From: Pseudomonas oryzihabitans
GTDB taxonomy: Bacteria; Pseudomonadota; Gammaproteobacteria; Pseudomonadales; Pseudomonadaceae
Direction: 5' to 3'
Length of the DNA stretch: 64,000 bases
Assembly: GCF_024652905.1 (NCBI RefSeq)
Contig: NZ_CP102428.1
Coordinates: 942,501-1,006,500 of the forward strand
The notes below the pieces were generated by a model, which saw nothing but the letters and a program-made list of their open reading frames with translations, made no database searches and was not told where the DNA came from. Of the stretch, positions 25,365 through 34,950 are shown in pieces. The translations under genes and the position numbers were made by a program. Position 1 is the stretch's first letter, and each line of letters starts with the position of its first letter.

Positions 25365-27013
25365 CAGCCAGCGGCCCGGACCAGCGGGACGTCCTGCTCG
25401 TCGCCTTGCGACAGCATGGATCTGGCCAGGGCCTCGGCCACCTTGATGCCATCCACGCCTGCGGACAGGATACCGCCTGCGTAGCCAGCGCCTTCCCCGG
25501 CCGGGTAGAGGCCGCGCAGATTCAGACTCTGCAGGCTGTCGTTGTCGCGGGTGATACGCACCGGCGAGGAAGTACGGGTCTCGATGCCCGTGAGGATGGC
25601 GTCAGGGCGATCGAAGCCGCGGATCTGCTTGCCGAAGGCGGGCAGCGCCTCGCGGATGGCCTCGATGGCATAGGCCGGCAGCGACGGCGCCAGATCTCCC
25701 AGGCGCACGCCCGGCTTGTAGGAGGGTTCCACCTCGCCGAATGCGGTGGAGGGCACGCCGCGAATGAAGTCGCCGACCAGCTGGCCGGGCGCGGAATAGT
25801 CGCTGCCGCCCAGTTCGTAGGCGCGGGATTCCAGGCGCTCCTGCAACTCGACGCCGGCCAGCGGATCGCCGGGGAAGTCCTGTTCGGGATTGATCCCCAC
25901 CACGATGCCGGAGTTGGCATTACGTTCGTTGCGCGAATACTGGCTCATGCCGTTGGTGACCACGCGGCCCGGCTCGGAGGTGGCGGCCACCACGGTGCCG
26001 CCGGGGCACATGCAGAAGCTGTACACGGCGCGGCCATTCTTGGCGTGATGCACCACTTTGTAGTCGGCGGCGCCCAGCTCGGGGTGGCCGGCGTATTTAC
26101 CCAGGCGGGCCTCGTCGATCATGCCCTGGGGATGTTCGATGCGGAAACCGATGGCGAAGGGCTTGGCCTCGATGAACACACCCTGGCGATGCAGCATGCG
26201 GAAGGTGTCGCGGGAGCTGTGGCCCAGGGCGAGGACCACGTGGCGGCTGTGCAGGGTCTCGCCATTGGCCAGCACCACGCCTTCGAGCTGACCGTCGTTG
26301 ATCACCAGATCGGTCACCTTGGTTTCGAAGCGGACTTCGCCGCCGAGGGCGATGATTTCCTCGCGCATGGCTGCCACGACGCCGGTCAGGCGGAAGGTGC
26401 CGATATGCGGTTTGCTGACGTAGAGGATCTCCTCCGGCGCGCCAGCGCGAACGAATTCGTGCATCACCTTGCGGGCGTAGAACTTCGGATCCTTGATCTG
26501 GCTGTAGAGCTTGCCGTCGGAAAACAGGCCGGCGCCGCCTTCACCGAATTGCACGTTGGATTCGGGCGTCAACACCTTCTTGCGCCACAGCGCCCAGGTG
26601 TCCTTGGTGCGGCTGCGCACCTCCTTGCCGCGCTCCAGCACGATGGGCTTGAAGCCCATCTGGGCCAGCAGCAGGGCAGCGAACAGGCCGCACGGGCCGA
26701 AACCCACCACCAGCGGGCGCTCGGTCAGATTCGCCGGCGCCTGGCCGACCGGGTAGTAGCCGGTGTCCGGTGCGGGCCGTACGTGCAGGTCATTGGCGAA
26801 GCGCGCCAGCACCGTCGCCTCGTCGCGCACTTCCAGGTCGATGATATAGATGAACAGGATGACGCTGTTCTTCTTGCGCGCATCGTAGCTGCGCTTGAAC
26901 ACGGTGAAATTCAGGAGATCGGCGTCGCGCAGGTTCAGGCGGCCGAGGATGGCTTGGCGCAGTTCGGCGGGGGTGTGATCAAGCGGCAGCGACAGTTCGT
27001 TGATGCGAATCAT
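25364..27013 (-). CDS. NAD(P)/FAD-dependent oxidoreductase (uncharacterised dehydrogenase family)
   Basis: 549 residues. N-terminal about 90 residues form the small domain typical of this family (RINELSLPLDHTPAELRQAI, DADLLNFTVFKRSYDARKK). The FAD Rossmann motif is degenerate: VVGFGPCGLFAALLLAQMG followed by ERGKEV. Further motifs are GEGGAGLFSDGKLYSQI, VVLALGHSSRDTF, CMCPGGTVVAA and, at the C-terminus, GLYPAGEGAGYAGGILSAGVDG. The enzyme's substrate is unknown across bacteria. ATG 27013 is the family start (MIRINEL). Coupled to the downstream RNA methyltransferase by a one-base stop/start overlap. Confidence 0.85.
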   Translation of the reverse strand: MIRINELSLPLDHTPAELRQAILGRLNLRDADLLNFTVFKRSYDARKKNSVILFIYIIDLEVRDEATVLARFANDLHVRPAPDTGYYPVGQAPANLTERPLVVGFGPCGLFAALLLAQMGFKPIVLERGKEVRSRTKDTWALWRKKVLTPESNVQFGEGGAGLFSDGKLYSQIKDPKFYARKVMHEFVRAGAPEEILYVSKPHIGTFRLTGVVAAMREEIIALGGEVRFETKVTDLVINDGQLEGVVLANGETLHSRHVVLALGHSSRDTFRMLHRQGVFIEAKPFAIGFRIEHPQGMIDEARLGKYAGHPELGAADYKVVHHAKNGRAVYSFCMCPGGTVVAATSEPGRVVTNGMSQYSRNERNANSGIVVGINPEQDFPGDPLAGVELQERLESRAYELGGSDYSAPGQLVGDFIRGVPSTAFGEVEPSYKPGVRLGDLAPSLPAYAIEAIREALPAFGKQIRGFDRPDAILTGIETRTSSPVRITRDNDSLQSLNLRGLYPAGEGAGYAGGILSAGVDGIKVAEALARSMLSQGDEQDVPLVRAAG

Positions 27014-27180
27014 GACAATAATCCTGGCCGGTGACTCCGGCAAAGGAAGGGACGAGAAGGGGTGGGGCGGCGATTGTACCCGGCGGCCCCGGCGCTGTCA
27101 GGCTGGGACGATGGGCGCGCCTCTGGGCGGTCTGGCGGTCACCCGGGCGATCCCTGATTCGTCCCGGGGCGTTATCGGCT

Positions 27181-27186
27181 TATAAT
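27181..27186 (+). promoter_or_regulatory. candidate -10 element of rlmE
   Basis: A consensus TATAAT lies 73 bases before the rlmE start. The hexamer at the -35 spacing (27158-27163, TTCGTC) is a poor match, so a sigma-70 promoter is plausible but not certain. Confidence 0.4.
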
Positions 27187-27258
27187 CGCCGCCACTTCGC
27201 GGCCGGCCAGACCTGGCGTGCGTCCGCTTCTCACCCGCTTTCCCGTGGTAGCTCCAAC

Positions 27259-27879
27259 ATGAAAAGATCCAAAAGCAGCCGTCGCTGGCTGGATGAACAC
27301 GTCAACGATCCCTTCGTCAAACGCGCTCAGAAAGACGGCCTGCGCTCGCGCTCCAGCTACAAGCTGATCGAGCTCAACGAAAAGGACAAGCTGATCCGCC
27401 CGGGCATGCTGGTCATGGACCTGGGCTCGGCTCCGGGTGGCTGGTCGCAGGTGGCCGGGGGCATCGTCGGCGAAAAGGGCCGCGTGGTGGCCACCGACAT
27501 CCTGCCGATGGGAGCCCTCGACAACGTCGACTTCGTCCAGGGCGACTTCACCGACGATGCTGTCTTCCAAAAGATCCTCGGCGTGCTCGATGGCCGGCAG
27601 CCCGATCTGATCGTCTCCGACATCGCGCCCAACATCAGCGGCGTCGCGGCGGCCGACCAAGCGGCGGCGATGTACCTGGTGGAGCTGACCCTCGACATGG
27701 TGCGCCAGGTGCTCAAGCCGGGCGGCAACTATGTGGTCAAGGTGTTCCAGGGCGAAGGCTCCGATGTCTTTCTGAAGGACGTACGCACCTCCTTCGAGAA
27801 GGTGTCGATCCGCAAGCCCGAAGCCTCGCGTCCCCGCTCGCGTGAGGTCTATCTGGTGGGCAAGGGTTTCAAGGGCTAG
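27259..27879 (+). CDS. rlmE: 23S rRNA 2'-O-methyltransferase RlmE (FtsJ/RrmJ)
   Basis: 206 residues, the normal length. RlmE methylates U2552 of 23S rRNA during 50S assembly, using AdoMet. Visible motifs: [15 protein letters not shown] with the catalytic Lys, AdoMet motif [25 protein letters not shown] with the catalytic Asp, VVKVFQGEG with the second Lys, and [14 protein letters not shown] with the Glu. The frame is open upstream to 27031, but MKRSKSS is the family start. In pseudomonads this gene is usually followed by ftsH and preceded by yhbY; neither is present here, so this may be a second, relocated copy. Confidence 0.88.
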   Translation: MKRSKSSRRWLDEHVNDPFVKRAQKDGLRSRSSYKLIELNEKDKLIRPGMLVMDLGSAPGGWSQVAGGIVGEKGRVVATDILPMGALDNVDFVQGDFTDDAVFQKILGVLDGRQPDLIVSDIAPNISGVAAADQAAAMYLVELTLDMVRQVLKPGGNYVVKVFQGEGSDVFLKDVRTSFEKVSIRKPEASRPRSREVYLVGKGFKG

Positions 27880-28240
27880 GGCCGCTCCAGCATCAGGCGC
27901 GGGCCTGTCGATGGCCCGCTGAGATGCCTGCCCGCCACGCGGTGGAGTCCACGGCGAAAGCCTGGTTGATCATTAATTCCTACCGCGACTTGTCGAGGTC
28001 TGCACAGGATCCTGAGACAGGTACGGCGCATCGTCGTGTCCTTCGTCAAGACGTTCCTTAGCCCTGTGGGCCGGGAAACTGCGTGGCCAGGATCTGATTC
28101 GCCTATCTATCCATATCTGGCAACTGTGAAGGGATGTTTCCGTCGGGAGTTAATTCCTGAACGACTGCTAGGGTTCTCTATGATCCGCGCCCATACCGGT
28201 GTTGCCGCGATCTTTTGCCGAAAAGCAGGGAGCTGGATAG
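27880..28240. other. 361-base intergenic region
   Basis: No gene is supported. It holds an inverted repeat GCGGGCC-TGTCGAT-GGCCCGC (27899-27919) just after rlmE; there is no T-run, so it is not a standard terminator. Confidence 0.4.
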
Positions 28241-28612
28241 ATGGATGGGTATGTGTTCGAGACGGCCAGAAGATTGCTCACGGATATCTACGGCGCCTTG
28301 TACGAAATGGAAAACGGGCAGGGCTTTCGCTGTGTAAAGGCCGAACGCGGCCAGCTCTTCCTGTACCGGCCCGCTGCGGGTCTGGCGGAGGGCAATCTGG
28401 GCGAGATTGCCTTCGACGTCGAATCCCATGCCAGAAGGGCGGGTCGAGGGATCGTTGAAACCAGACACTTCTTCAAGCAGCTGAAAGCCGACAGCGGCCA
28501 TGCCACCGAATGTGACAGCCGCTATGACTGGCCACGGGTCGGTTTCTCCGAAAAGGCGGAGGTCAGACTGATAGCGCTGCGACTGCAGGAGTTTCTCGGC
28601 CTACGCAGCTGA
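28241..28612 (+). CDS. hypothetical protein, 123 residues
   Basis: No family recognised. The product starts MDGYVFETARRLLTDIYGA, has a central strand region (GQGFRCVKAERGQLFLYRPA) and an acidic/aromatic C-terminal part (YDWPRVGFSEKAEVRLIAL). No signal peptide or membrane segment. ATG 28241 follows AGGGAG at a somewhat long spacing. Convergent with the chemoreceptor gene. Composition is protein-like; function unknown. Confidence 0.5.
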   Translation: MDGYVFETARRLLTDIYGALYEMENGQGFRCVKAERGQLFLYRPAAGLAEGNLGEIAFDVESHARRAGRGIVETRHFFKQLKADSGHATECDSRYDWPRVGFSEKAEVRLIALRLQEFLGLRS

Positions 28613-28642
28613 GGTTTTGTAGGCGTACCCGTTGTTTCGCCG

Positions 28643-28661
28643 ATCCCTGCAGTGCAGGGAT
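28643..28661. repeat. 19-base near-perfect palindrome between convergent genes
   Basis: ATCCCTGCA-G-TGCAGGGAT: nine-base arms with a single central base. It lies between the ends of the 123-residue hypothetical gene and the chemoreceptor gene. No T-run follows on either strand. It could act as an RNA end-forming structure for both genes or as a protein site. Confidence 0.4.
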
Positions 28662-28751
28662 GATAGGGCAGGCTTGACAGCTCCCGTGAAGCGTCCTGCA
28701 GCTGAAGATGCTCACCCAGGGGTGAACACCTTCGCCAGGGTCGGCTCGCTA

Positions 28752-30410
28752 TCAGGCAGGCTCCTCGAAAAGCGCATAGCCAGTGGGTACGCGACCTTGG
28801 GTCGTGTGCCGGGAGCTGTCGACCCGCGCTGCGGCTCGCTTGGCCAGGCCCGGTTCCGACCCCTTGGTAGCGGGGTGCGCCAAGCGTTGCGTGGACGAGG
28901 CGCCGTTCAGGACGAAGAACTCCATCAGTTGCTGCAACTGCTCGGCCTGGCTGCTCATCTCTTCGGCGGTGGCGGCCAGTTCCTCGGAGGCCGAGGCGTT
29001 CTGCTGGGTCACCTGGCTCAGTTGCAGCATGGCGCTGTTGATCTGGTCGACGCCAGCGCTCTGTTCTTCCGAAGCGGCGGTGATCTCCTGCACCAGGTCG
29101 GAGGTCTTGCTGATGGAGGGCACCATGTCGTCCAGCAGCGAGCCGGCGCGTTCGGCCAGGGCCACGCTGCCCTGGGCGACATTACTGATCTCCTGGGCCG
29201 CCACCTGGCTACGTTCCGCCAGCTTGCGCACCTCGGAGGCCACCACCGCGAAGCCCTTGCCATGCTCACCGGCGCGCGCCGCTTCGATGGCCGCGTTGAG
29301 TGCCAGCAGATTGGTCTGGTAGGCGATGTCGTCGATGATGCCGATCTTGGCGGCGATGGTCTTCATGGCCACCAGGGTGTCTCTCACGGCCTGACCGCCT
29401 TCGTTCGCCTCGCGGTTGGCCTTGCCGGCCATGCCGTCGGTTACCTTGGCGTTCTCGGTGTTCTGGGCGATGGAGGCCGACATCTGCTCGACGCTGGCGC
29501 TGGTCTCCTCGACCGAGGCGGCCTGCTCGGTGCTGGCCTGGCTGATGCTCTGGGCGGTGGCGGAGATCTCTTCCGAGGCGCTGGCCAGGCCATCGGAGGC
29601 ACTGCGGACGTCACTGATGATCTGCCCCAGGCGCTGGTTCATGCCGCCCATGGCGCGGAGCAGGGCCGCGGTCTCGTCACGGCCCTCGGCCTCGATGCGC
29701 TGGGTGAGGTCGCCGGCGGCCAGGCGATCGGCGATCGCGACCGCGGCGCGCAGGGGGCGGGTGATACTGCGGCTCATCAGGAAACCGAGCAGGATGCCAA
29801 AGGCCACACCCACCGCGATGAGGCCGATCAGCATGACTCGACTGCGGGCATAGATCTGGTCGGTGAGATCGTTGGCGTCGCTGGCGTTCTGCTCCTTGCG
29901 CTTGGACAGCTCGGTCATCAACACGCCGACCTGATCGCCATAACGGCGGACGCTGGCCAGTTGGTTGTCCAGCTCCGGGTCGGCGTCACGCAGCGCCCTG
30001 GTGCCCGCGATCGTCATCGCCTGGTCCAGCTGCGAGGTGTAGCTGCCGAGCAATTCGTCGATCTGCCGGAAGTTGGTCGCCGAGGCCTCGCTGCTGAACA
30101 GCGGTCGGGCCTTGGCGAGGTTGTCTCTGACGTTGGCGAGGCCCAGCTTGACCTCCGCCTGGGCGCGACGGCGGTCTTCATCACTGGTCGCCAGCAGGTA
30201 GTTGCTGCGTGCGCGACCGATGAAAACGAGATTCAGGTTGGCCTCCTTGATGTACGAAAGCCCGAGCAATTCGTTTTGATAAAGCTGGGTCGCCAGATCG
30301 TTGATCTGGCTGCTGTTGCTCAGACCCGCCAATCCCACCAGCAGGCTGATGGACGCCACGGCGATGAAGGACACGATGAGGCGAGTGCCAATGCGGAAAT
30401 TCTTGAACAT
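28752..30410 (-). CDS. methyl-accepting chemotaxis protein
   Basis: 552 residues. Membrane helix 1 (about 10-32), a periplasmic four-helix-bundle ligand domain (about 33-190, 4HB_MCP type), membrane helix 2 (about 193-213), HAMP (about 214-265) and a cytoplasmic signalling domain whose hairpin tip reads [32 protein letters not shown]. Glu/Gln-rich methylation sites flank it. It sends ligand information to the CheA/CheW complex. The C-terminal tail beyond about 500 is loosely structured and lacks a clear NWETF-type CheR/CheB tether. Strong AGGAG before ATG 30410. Ligand unknown. Confidence 0.92.
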   Translation of the reverse strand: MFKNFRIGTRLIVSFIAVASISLLVGLAGLSNSSQINDLATQLYQNELLGLSYIKEANLNLVFIGRARSNYLLATSDEDRRRAQAEVKLGLANVRDNLAKARPLFSSEASATNFRQIDELLGSYTSQLDQAMTIAGTRALRDADPELDNQLASVRRYGDQVGVLMTELSKRKEQNASDANDLTDQIYARSRVMLIGLIAVGVAFGILLGFLMSRSITRPLRAAVAIADRLAAGDLTQRIEAEGRDETAALLRAMGGMNQRLGQIISDVRSASDGLASASEEISATAQSISQASTEQAASVEETSASVEQMSASIAQNTENAKVTDGMAGKANREANEGGQAVRDTLVAMKTIAAKIGIIDDIAYQTNLLALNAAIEAARAGEHGKGFAVVASEVRKLAERSQVAAQEISNVAQGSVALAERAGSLLDDMVPSISKTSDLVQEITAASEEQSAGVDQINSAMLQLSQVTQQNASASEELAATAEEMSSQAEQLQQLMEFFVLNGASSTQRLAHPATKGSEPGLAKRAAARVDSSRHTTQGRVPTGYALFEEPA

Positions 30411-30430
30411 CTGAAAGCTCCTGCGAAGAA

Positions 30431-30449
30431 GCTAGCGTGCGACGCTAGC
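30431..30449 (-). promoter_or_regulatory. leader hairpin upstream of the chemoreceptor gene
   Basis: GCTAGCGT-GCG-ACGCTAGC is a perfect 8-base inverted repeat ending 20 bases before the ATG, just ahead of the AGGAG site. In the mRNA it would form a stable stem near the ribosome-binding site and may affect translation. Confidence 0.4.
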
Positions 30450-31099
30450 GAGGACCAATGACGGGTTAATGACGTCAATGATCAGTCTTTCGGATGGACA
30501 GATATTAAATTTATAGTGGCCTAGTGCCGTGGTGACGATTAACTGGAACTTAGCGGAATAAGGCTAAGTTGCTCCAGTAAAGGTTTTTGCGATGCGTATT
30601 TGAATGCCTGGGTACGTGATAAACCCTCTCTAGCGATTCTTCGAATGACTGGTGAAGTGTCTGTTACGGCAGGATCCAGGCGTTCTGCGGTAGCTAGGGT
30701 GATGGCGAGTCGATCAGCATCCATTCTTCGTCATTCCATTCGTACGGAGCGGATGCGGTATTTGAGAAAGTGTCGCTACTTATTCTTGATCAGAAGTATT
30801 GCCGCTCGCGGACCGGCTCCTCGTCTTGATGGTAAGGGAGTAAGCGTGGTATCGGAGGCCTGTATCAACCATCCGCGAAGACCTCAGGGTCCCGCAGGGA
30901 CTTGGTGAAAAGGCCATGTCCGCTTGTTCGACGCTTGGCAACCGAGTCGATTGCGCGGCCAGAGCGATTCCAGGAGCGACCCTTTTCAAGGCCGATTGCA
31001 ACGATGAGAGTCGACTATGCTCAAGGCCTGGCAAAACCCCTTGGGTCCGGGGCTCGCGCAGCGTGTACGATTGAGCCTCTTTCGCCGCCGAGCCCATCG
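30450..31099. other. intergenic region between chemoreceptor and hpaR
   Basis: No gene is supported. A minus-strand frame at 30539-30724 encodes 61 residues without a family. The last 200 bases hold the hpaR promoter; the frame of hpaR is open upstream, but those residues are not family-like. Confidence 0.4.
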
Positions 31100-31564
31100 A
31101 TGTTGACCCCCCGCGTTTCCCTGACTCTGACCCTGCTGCAAGCACGCGAAGCCGCCATGGCCTTTTTCCGGCCATTGCTCAATCAGCATGGCCTTACCGA
31201 GCAGCAGTGGCGGGTCATCCGCTTGCTCAAGCAGCGTGGCGATACGGAAATGCACGAACTGGCCAATCAGGCCTGCATCCTCAAGCCGAGCATGTCCGGG
31301 GTGCTGGTGCGGATGGAGCAGACGGGTTATGTGGAGCGCTATCGCAACGCCCGGGATGCCCGACGGGTACACGTCAAGCTGACCGCCCAGGGCGAGGCCT
31401 GCTTTGCCGCCATGGCCGGCGGCATGGAGGCGAACTATCAGCGCATCCTCGAACAATTCGGCGAAGAAAAGCTCGGGACGCTGATCGGTCTGCTCGAAGA
31501 ACTCAAGCGGATCGAGCCGGAAGGCGGGGTGACGCCGCCCGCCGAATCCGCGCAGGACCTCTAG
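31100..31564 (+). CDS. hpaR: HpaR, MarR-family repressor of the 4-hydroxyphenylacetate operon
   Basis: 154 residues. MarR winged helix: [21 protein letters not shown] at the N-terminus, [37 protein letters not shown] and the wing [13 protein letters not shown]. The pattern [13 protein letters not shown] and ACIL-PS-G-L-RME matches enterobacterial HpaR closely. HpaR represses the meta-cleavage operon until a hydroxyphenylacetate ligand binds. ATG 31100 is the family start. The gene is convergent with hpaI and the two stop codons share the bases CTAG. Confidence 0.9.
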   Translation: MLTPRVSLTLTLLQAREAAMAFFRPLLNQHGLTEQQWRVIRLLKQRGDTEMHELANQACILKPSMSGVLVRMEQTGYVERYRNARDARRVHVKLTAQGEACFAAMAGGMEANYQRILEQFGEEKLGTLIGLLEELKRIEPEGGVTPPAESAQDL

Positions 31565-32358
31565 TAGACGCCACCGCCTGCCACGGGCTGCACGTCCTTG
31601 AAGGCTGCCAGCAGGGTCTGCAGCCCCTTGACCAGCACGCTGGTATCCACGCCCACGGCAACGAAGCTCGCGCCCAGTTCCAGGTAGCGCCGAGCGAGGC
31701 CTTGGTCGGCACTGAGGATGCCGGCGGCCTTGCCGCGGGCGACGATTTGGCCGATGGCCGTCTCGATGGCGGCCTGTACCTCGGGATGCCCTGGATTGCC
31801 TCTATGGCCCAGGGCCGCGCTGAGGTCAGCGGGGCCGATGAAGACGCCGTCGACGCCCTCGACTGCCAGAATCTCCGGCAGGGCGGCAAGGCCCGCGCGA
31901 TTCTCCACCTGCACCAGCAGGCAGAGCTGCTCTTCGGCGCGATTCAGGTAGTCGGACACGGTGTTCCAGCGCGAGGCGCGGGCGAGGGCGCTGCCGACGC
32001 CGCGAATGCCTTCAGGCGGATAGCGCATGGCCCGTACCAGCTCCCGCGCCTGGGTGGCGGACTCCACCATGGGCACCAGCAGGGTCTGGGCGCCGATGTC
32101 GAGCAACTGCTTGATCAGCACCGCATCGCCTATCGGTGGGCGCACGATGGGCTGGCTACGATAGGGCGCTACCGCTTGCAGCTGGCCGAGCAAACTTCGC
32201 AGATCATTGGGCGCGTGCTCGCCGTCGAGCAGTAGCCAGTCGTAGCCGAGGGTCGCGGCCAATTCGGCGGCGTAGGCATCGGCCAGGCCAACCCAGAGGC
32301 CGATCAAGGGTTCGCCGCCCTTGAGGCGTTGCTTGAAGGTGTTCAGCGGCAGGTCCAT
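31561..32358 (-). CDS. hpaI: HpaI, 4-hydroxy-2-oxoheptanedioate aldolase
   Basis: 265 residues. Class II pyruvate aldolase that splits 4-hydroxy-2-oxoheptane-1,7-dioate into pyruvate and succinate semialdehyde, the last Hpa step. Motifs: [27 protein letters not shown] with the catalytic His, the metal-ligand Glu in LVQVENRAG, and the metal-ligand Asp in IGPADLSA. The Arg in IVRPP contacts the substrate. Last gene of the operon, 9 bases after hpaH. Confidence 0.95.
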   Translation of the reverse strand: MDLPLNTFKQRLKGGEPLIGLWVGLADAYAAELAATLGYDWLLLDGEHAPNDLRSLLGQLQAVAPYRSQPIVRPPIGDAVLIKQLLDIGAQTLLVPMVESATQARELVRAMRYPPEGIRGVGSALARASRWNTVSDYLNRAEEQLCLLVQVENRAGLAALPEILAVEGVDGVFIGPADLSAALGHRGNPGHPEVQAAIETAIGQIVARGKAAGILSADQGLARRYLELGASFVAVGVDTSVLVKGLQTLLAAFKDVQPVAGGGVY

Positions 32359-32367
32359 GGGCGCTCC

Positions 32368-33171
32368 TCAGACGAAGCGGCAGGCGATGCTGCCGAGTTG
32401 GTCGTAGTCGACGTGGAAGGTGTCGCCAGGCCGCGCCGCCACCGGACGGGTGAAGGAGCCACCAAGGATGATCTGGCCAGCCTCCAGGGTGACGTCGTGG
32501 CCGGCCAGCTTATTGGCGAGCCAGGCTACGCCCTTGGCCGGATGGTTAAGTACCGCGGCGGAGATGCCGGATTCCTCGATGACCCCGTTGCGATAGAGGA
32601 TGGCCGGAACCCGGCGCAGGTCCAGGTCGTGGGGGCGCACGGCCTTGCCACCCAGGACCACCCCCGCGTTGGCGGCATTGTCGGAGATGGTGTCGAACAC
32701 CTTGCGCGTGAGCTGGGTCTGGGGATCGACCTGCTGGATGCGCGCGTCGATGATTTCCAGTGCGGGGATCACGTAGTCGGTGGCAGCCAGCACGTCGAAC
32801 AGTGTGCAGTTGGGGCCACGCAGCGGCTTGCCGAGGATGAAGGCCAGCTCCACCTCCACCCGCGGCACGATGAAGCGGTGAAAGGGGATGTCGGTGCCCT
32901 CGTCGAAAAACATGTCGTCCAGCAGCGCACCGTAGTCGGGTTCGCTGATGTTGGACGAGACCTGCATGGCGCGCGAGGTCAGGCCTATCTTGTGGCCCAC
33001 CAGCTTACGGCCGTCGGCGATCTTCTGCTCGACCCAGGCACGCTGGATGGCGTAGGCGTCGTCAAGGGTGATCTCGGGTCGCTCCAGGGAGAGCTGGCCG
33101 ATCTGTTCGCGGGAGCGCTCGGCCTGGTCGAGGCGGCGCGCGGCGGCGTGGAGGAAGGCGGTGTCGAGCAT
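32368..33171 (-). CDS. hpaH: HpaH, 2-oxo-hept-4-ene-1,7-dioate hydratase
   Basis: 267 residues, a member of the hydratase/decarboxylase (MhpD/FAH-like) family. It adds water to 2-oxohept-4-ene-1,7-dioate to give the HpaI substrate, with a divalent metal. Conserved: [15 protein letters not shown] near the N-terminus, [12 protein letters not shown], the metal-ligand acidic pair in [25 protein letters not shown] and [14 protein letters not shown] at the C-terminus. 3 bases after hpaX and 9 before hpaI. Confidence 0.94.
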   Translation of the reverse strand: MLDTAFLHAAARRLDQAERSREQIGQLSLERPEITLDDAYAIQRAWVEQKIADGRKLVGHKIGLTSRAMQVSSNISEPDYGALLDDMFFDEGTDIPFHRFIVPRVEVELAFILGKPLRGPNCTLFDVLAATDYVIPALEIIDARIQQVDPQTQLTRKVFDTISDNAANAGVVLGGKAVRPHDLDLRRVPAILYRNGVIEESGISAAVLNHPAKGVAWLANKLAGHDVTLEAGQIILGGSFTRPVAARPGDTFHVDYDQLGSIACRFV

Positions 33172-33174
33172 GGC

Positions 33175-34482
33175 TTAGTGTCCTTGAGGATTGACGAGAT
33201 GGGCGGGGGTGCGCAGCACCAGCAGGGCGCCGAGCGCGATGAGCACGGCGAGCACCTGCAGCGCCAGTGCGCTGCTCTGGGTGGCGTCGCGCATCCAGCC
33301 GATGAAGAAGGGCGCGCCGAAGGAGGCGATGCTGCCCAGTGAGCTGATCAGGCCGATGCCGGCGGCCAAGGTGCGCTGGCCGAGAAAGGCCGGAGGCAGT
33401 TGCCAGAATTGCGGCAGGGCGGCGCTGGCGCCCATGCCGGCGAGCACCAGGCCGAGCATCACCGGCCAGGCCGCCTGGGGCAGCAGGCTGGCCATGGCTA
33501 GGCCCAAGGCGGCCATGAGCAAGGGCACGCAGAGGTGCCAGCGGCGCTCGCGATGGTGGTCGGAGGAGCGGCCGGCCGCGAGCATGAACAGGCAACCCGC
33601 CAGGTACGGTAGGGCGCTGAGCAGGCCGACCTGACCGTCGCTGCCGATGCCGGCGCCGTGGATCAGCGCCGGCATCCAGAAGGCCAGGGTGTTAACCGCC
33701 AGCATCACCGCGCAATAAATGGCCACCAGTAGCCAGAGGTGGCCGCTGCGCAGTAGGCCGGCGGCGGAGGTCACCGGCTTGCCGGCTTCCTCTTGGGCGA
33801 AGTCCTCGTGCAAGCGGGCCTTCTGGCGCTCGTCCAGCCAACGGACGCTCTGGTAGCCATCGGGCAGGGCGCGTAGTACCAGCAAGCCGAGCAGGACCAC
33901 CGGCAGGCCCTCGAGCAGGAACATCCACTGCCAGCCGCGCAGCAACGGCCCTTCGCGAAAGGCTTCGAGCAGGGCACCGGACAGGGGGCCGCCGAGCACG
34001 CCGGCCAGGGGCACCGCCAGGGCGAACAGTGCGGTGACGCTACCGCGGCGCCGGGCTGGGAACCAGCGCGCCAGATAGACTAGGATGCCGGGGAAGAAGC
34101 CGGCTTCGGCCGCGCCGAGCAGGAATCTCAGCAGGCAGAAGGCCCACGCCGTCTGCACCAGGAACATGCCGGCCGAGAGCAGGCCCCAGACCACCATCAG
34201 GGTGGCGATCCAACGTCGCGGCCCGACACGCTCCAGTGCCAGGTTGCTAAGCACGCCGCAGAGCGCATAGGCGATGAAGAACAGTCCGGCGCCGAAGCCG
34301 TAGACGGTATCGCTGAAGTGCAGATCGGCACTCATCTGCGTCTTGGCGAAGCCGATGTTGATGCGATCCAGATGAGCGAAGAGATAGCAGACCAGCAGCA
34401 GCGGCAGCAGGCGCCAGGTTATGCGGCGATAGGGCGTTGTCGCCTGGGCTGCGGGGGCAGGAAGATCCAACGCCTGGGGCAT
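33175..34482 (-). CDS. hpaX: HpaX-type MFS transporter for 4-hydroxyphenylacetate
   Basis: 435 residues, twelve membrane helices. Anion:cation symporter signature: ITWRLLPLLLVCYLFAHLDRINIGFAKTQM in helix 1 (landmark only), the GAAEAGFFPGILVYLARWF helix 4 motif and the loop 2-3 VGPRRW. Family members carry aromatic carboxylates such as 4-hydroxyphenylacetate with protons. It lies inside the operon between hpaF and hpaH (44 and 3 bases), unlike the enterobacterial order, where hpaX follows hpaI. Substrate inferred from context. Confidence 0.85.
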   Translation of the reverse strand: MPQALDLPAPAAQATTPYRRITWRLLPLLLVCYLFAHLDRINIGFAKTQMSADLHFSDTVYGFGAGLFFIAYALCGVLSNLALERVGPRRWIATLMVVWGLLSAGMFLVQTAWAFCLLRFLLGAAEAGFFPGILVYLARWFPARRRGSVTALFALAVPLAGVLGGPLSGALLEAFREGPLLRGWQWMFLLEGLPVVLLGLLVLRALPDGYQSVRWLDERQKARLHEDFAQEEAGKPVTSAAGLLRSGHLWLLVAIYCAVMLAVNTLAFWMPALIHGAGIGSDGQVGLLSALPYLAGCLFMLAAGRSSDHHRERRWHLCVPLLMAALGLAMASLLPQAAWPVMLGLVLAGMGASAALPQFWQLPPAFLGQRTLAAGIGLISSLGSIASFGAPFFIGWMRDATQSSALALQVLAVLIALGALLVLRTPAHLVNPQGH

Positions 34483-34526
34483 GGGAGACCTCGTCGTTAT
34501 TGTTGTTGTAGGCCGTGCTCGGCGGG

Positions 34527-34928
34527 TTAGCGGAACAGCGGGTGGAGGCTGCTGCGCTTGCCGTCGTAGACCTGGCCGGGGCTTTCGTCGATCTGCAGGG
34601 TGATACCGACCGGGCGCTGCTCCAGCAGGGCGCCCAGGTGCTGCTCCAGGGTGGCGAGCAGGGCGTCGCCGACCTGGCGGTGCAGCTCTGGTGCGCGCCC
34701 GGCGCCCATGCGCAGATTGGCGTAGAGGAAGCCGTAGTCGCCCTGGCCATCGGCAATGGCCGCGTGGGCCGCCGGATAGGCCAGCACCCGCACGCCGCCG
34801 GTGGGAAAGATGGCCTTGTCAGCCGGGTCGCGCTGGGCCAGCAGGGTGTCGGCCAGGACCCGGCAGAGCGCGGGCAGCTCGGCAGTGCCCTCGAGATCGG
34901 GGCTGTAGAGCAGGGTCAGATGGGGCAT
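34527..34928 (-). CDS. hpaF: HpaF, 5-carboxymethyl-2-hydroxymuconate isomerase
   Basis: 133 residues. After removal of Met1 the catalytic Pro sits at the N-terminus (PHLTLLYSPDLEG), as in other tautomerase-superfamily isomerases. It converts 5-carboxymethyl-2-hydroxymuconate to the 2-oxo-3-ene form for decarboxylation. Other conserved parts are FPTGGVRVLAYPA, FLYANLRMGAGR and VGITLQIDESPG. The frame is open upstream to 35072 but the ATG at 34928 is the family start. 22 bases after hpaD. Confidence 0.93.
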   Translation of the reverse strand: MPHLTLLYSPDLEGTAELPALCRVLADTLLAQRDPADKAIFPTGGVRVLAYPAAHAAIADGQGDYGFLYANLRMGAGRAPELHRQVGDALLATLEQHLGALLEQRPVGITLQIDESPGQVYDGKRSSLHPLFR

Positions 34929-34950
34929 GGCGAAGGCCTCCGTGTCGCCA

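Noticed and set aside
28752-30461. Long plus-strand ORF (609 codons) opposite the chemoreceptor gene
   Set aside because: Gly/Leu/Gln-rich shadow translation of a high-GC gene; the minus strand has complete HAMP and signalling-domain motifs.
30539-30724. 61-codon minus-strand ORF between the chemoreceptor and hpaR
   Set aside because: No family and no convincing ribosome-binding site; the stretch is A+T rich and could be open by chance.
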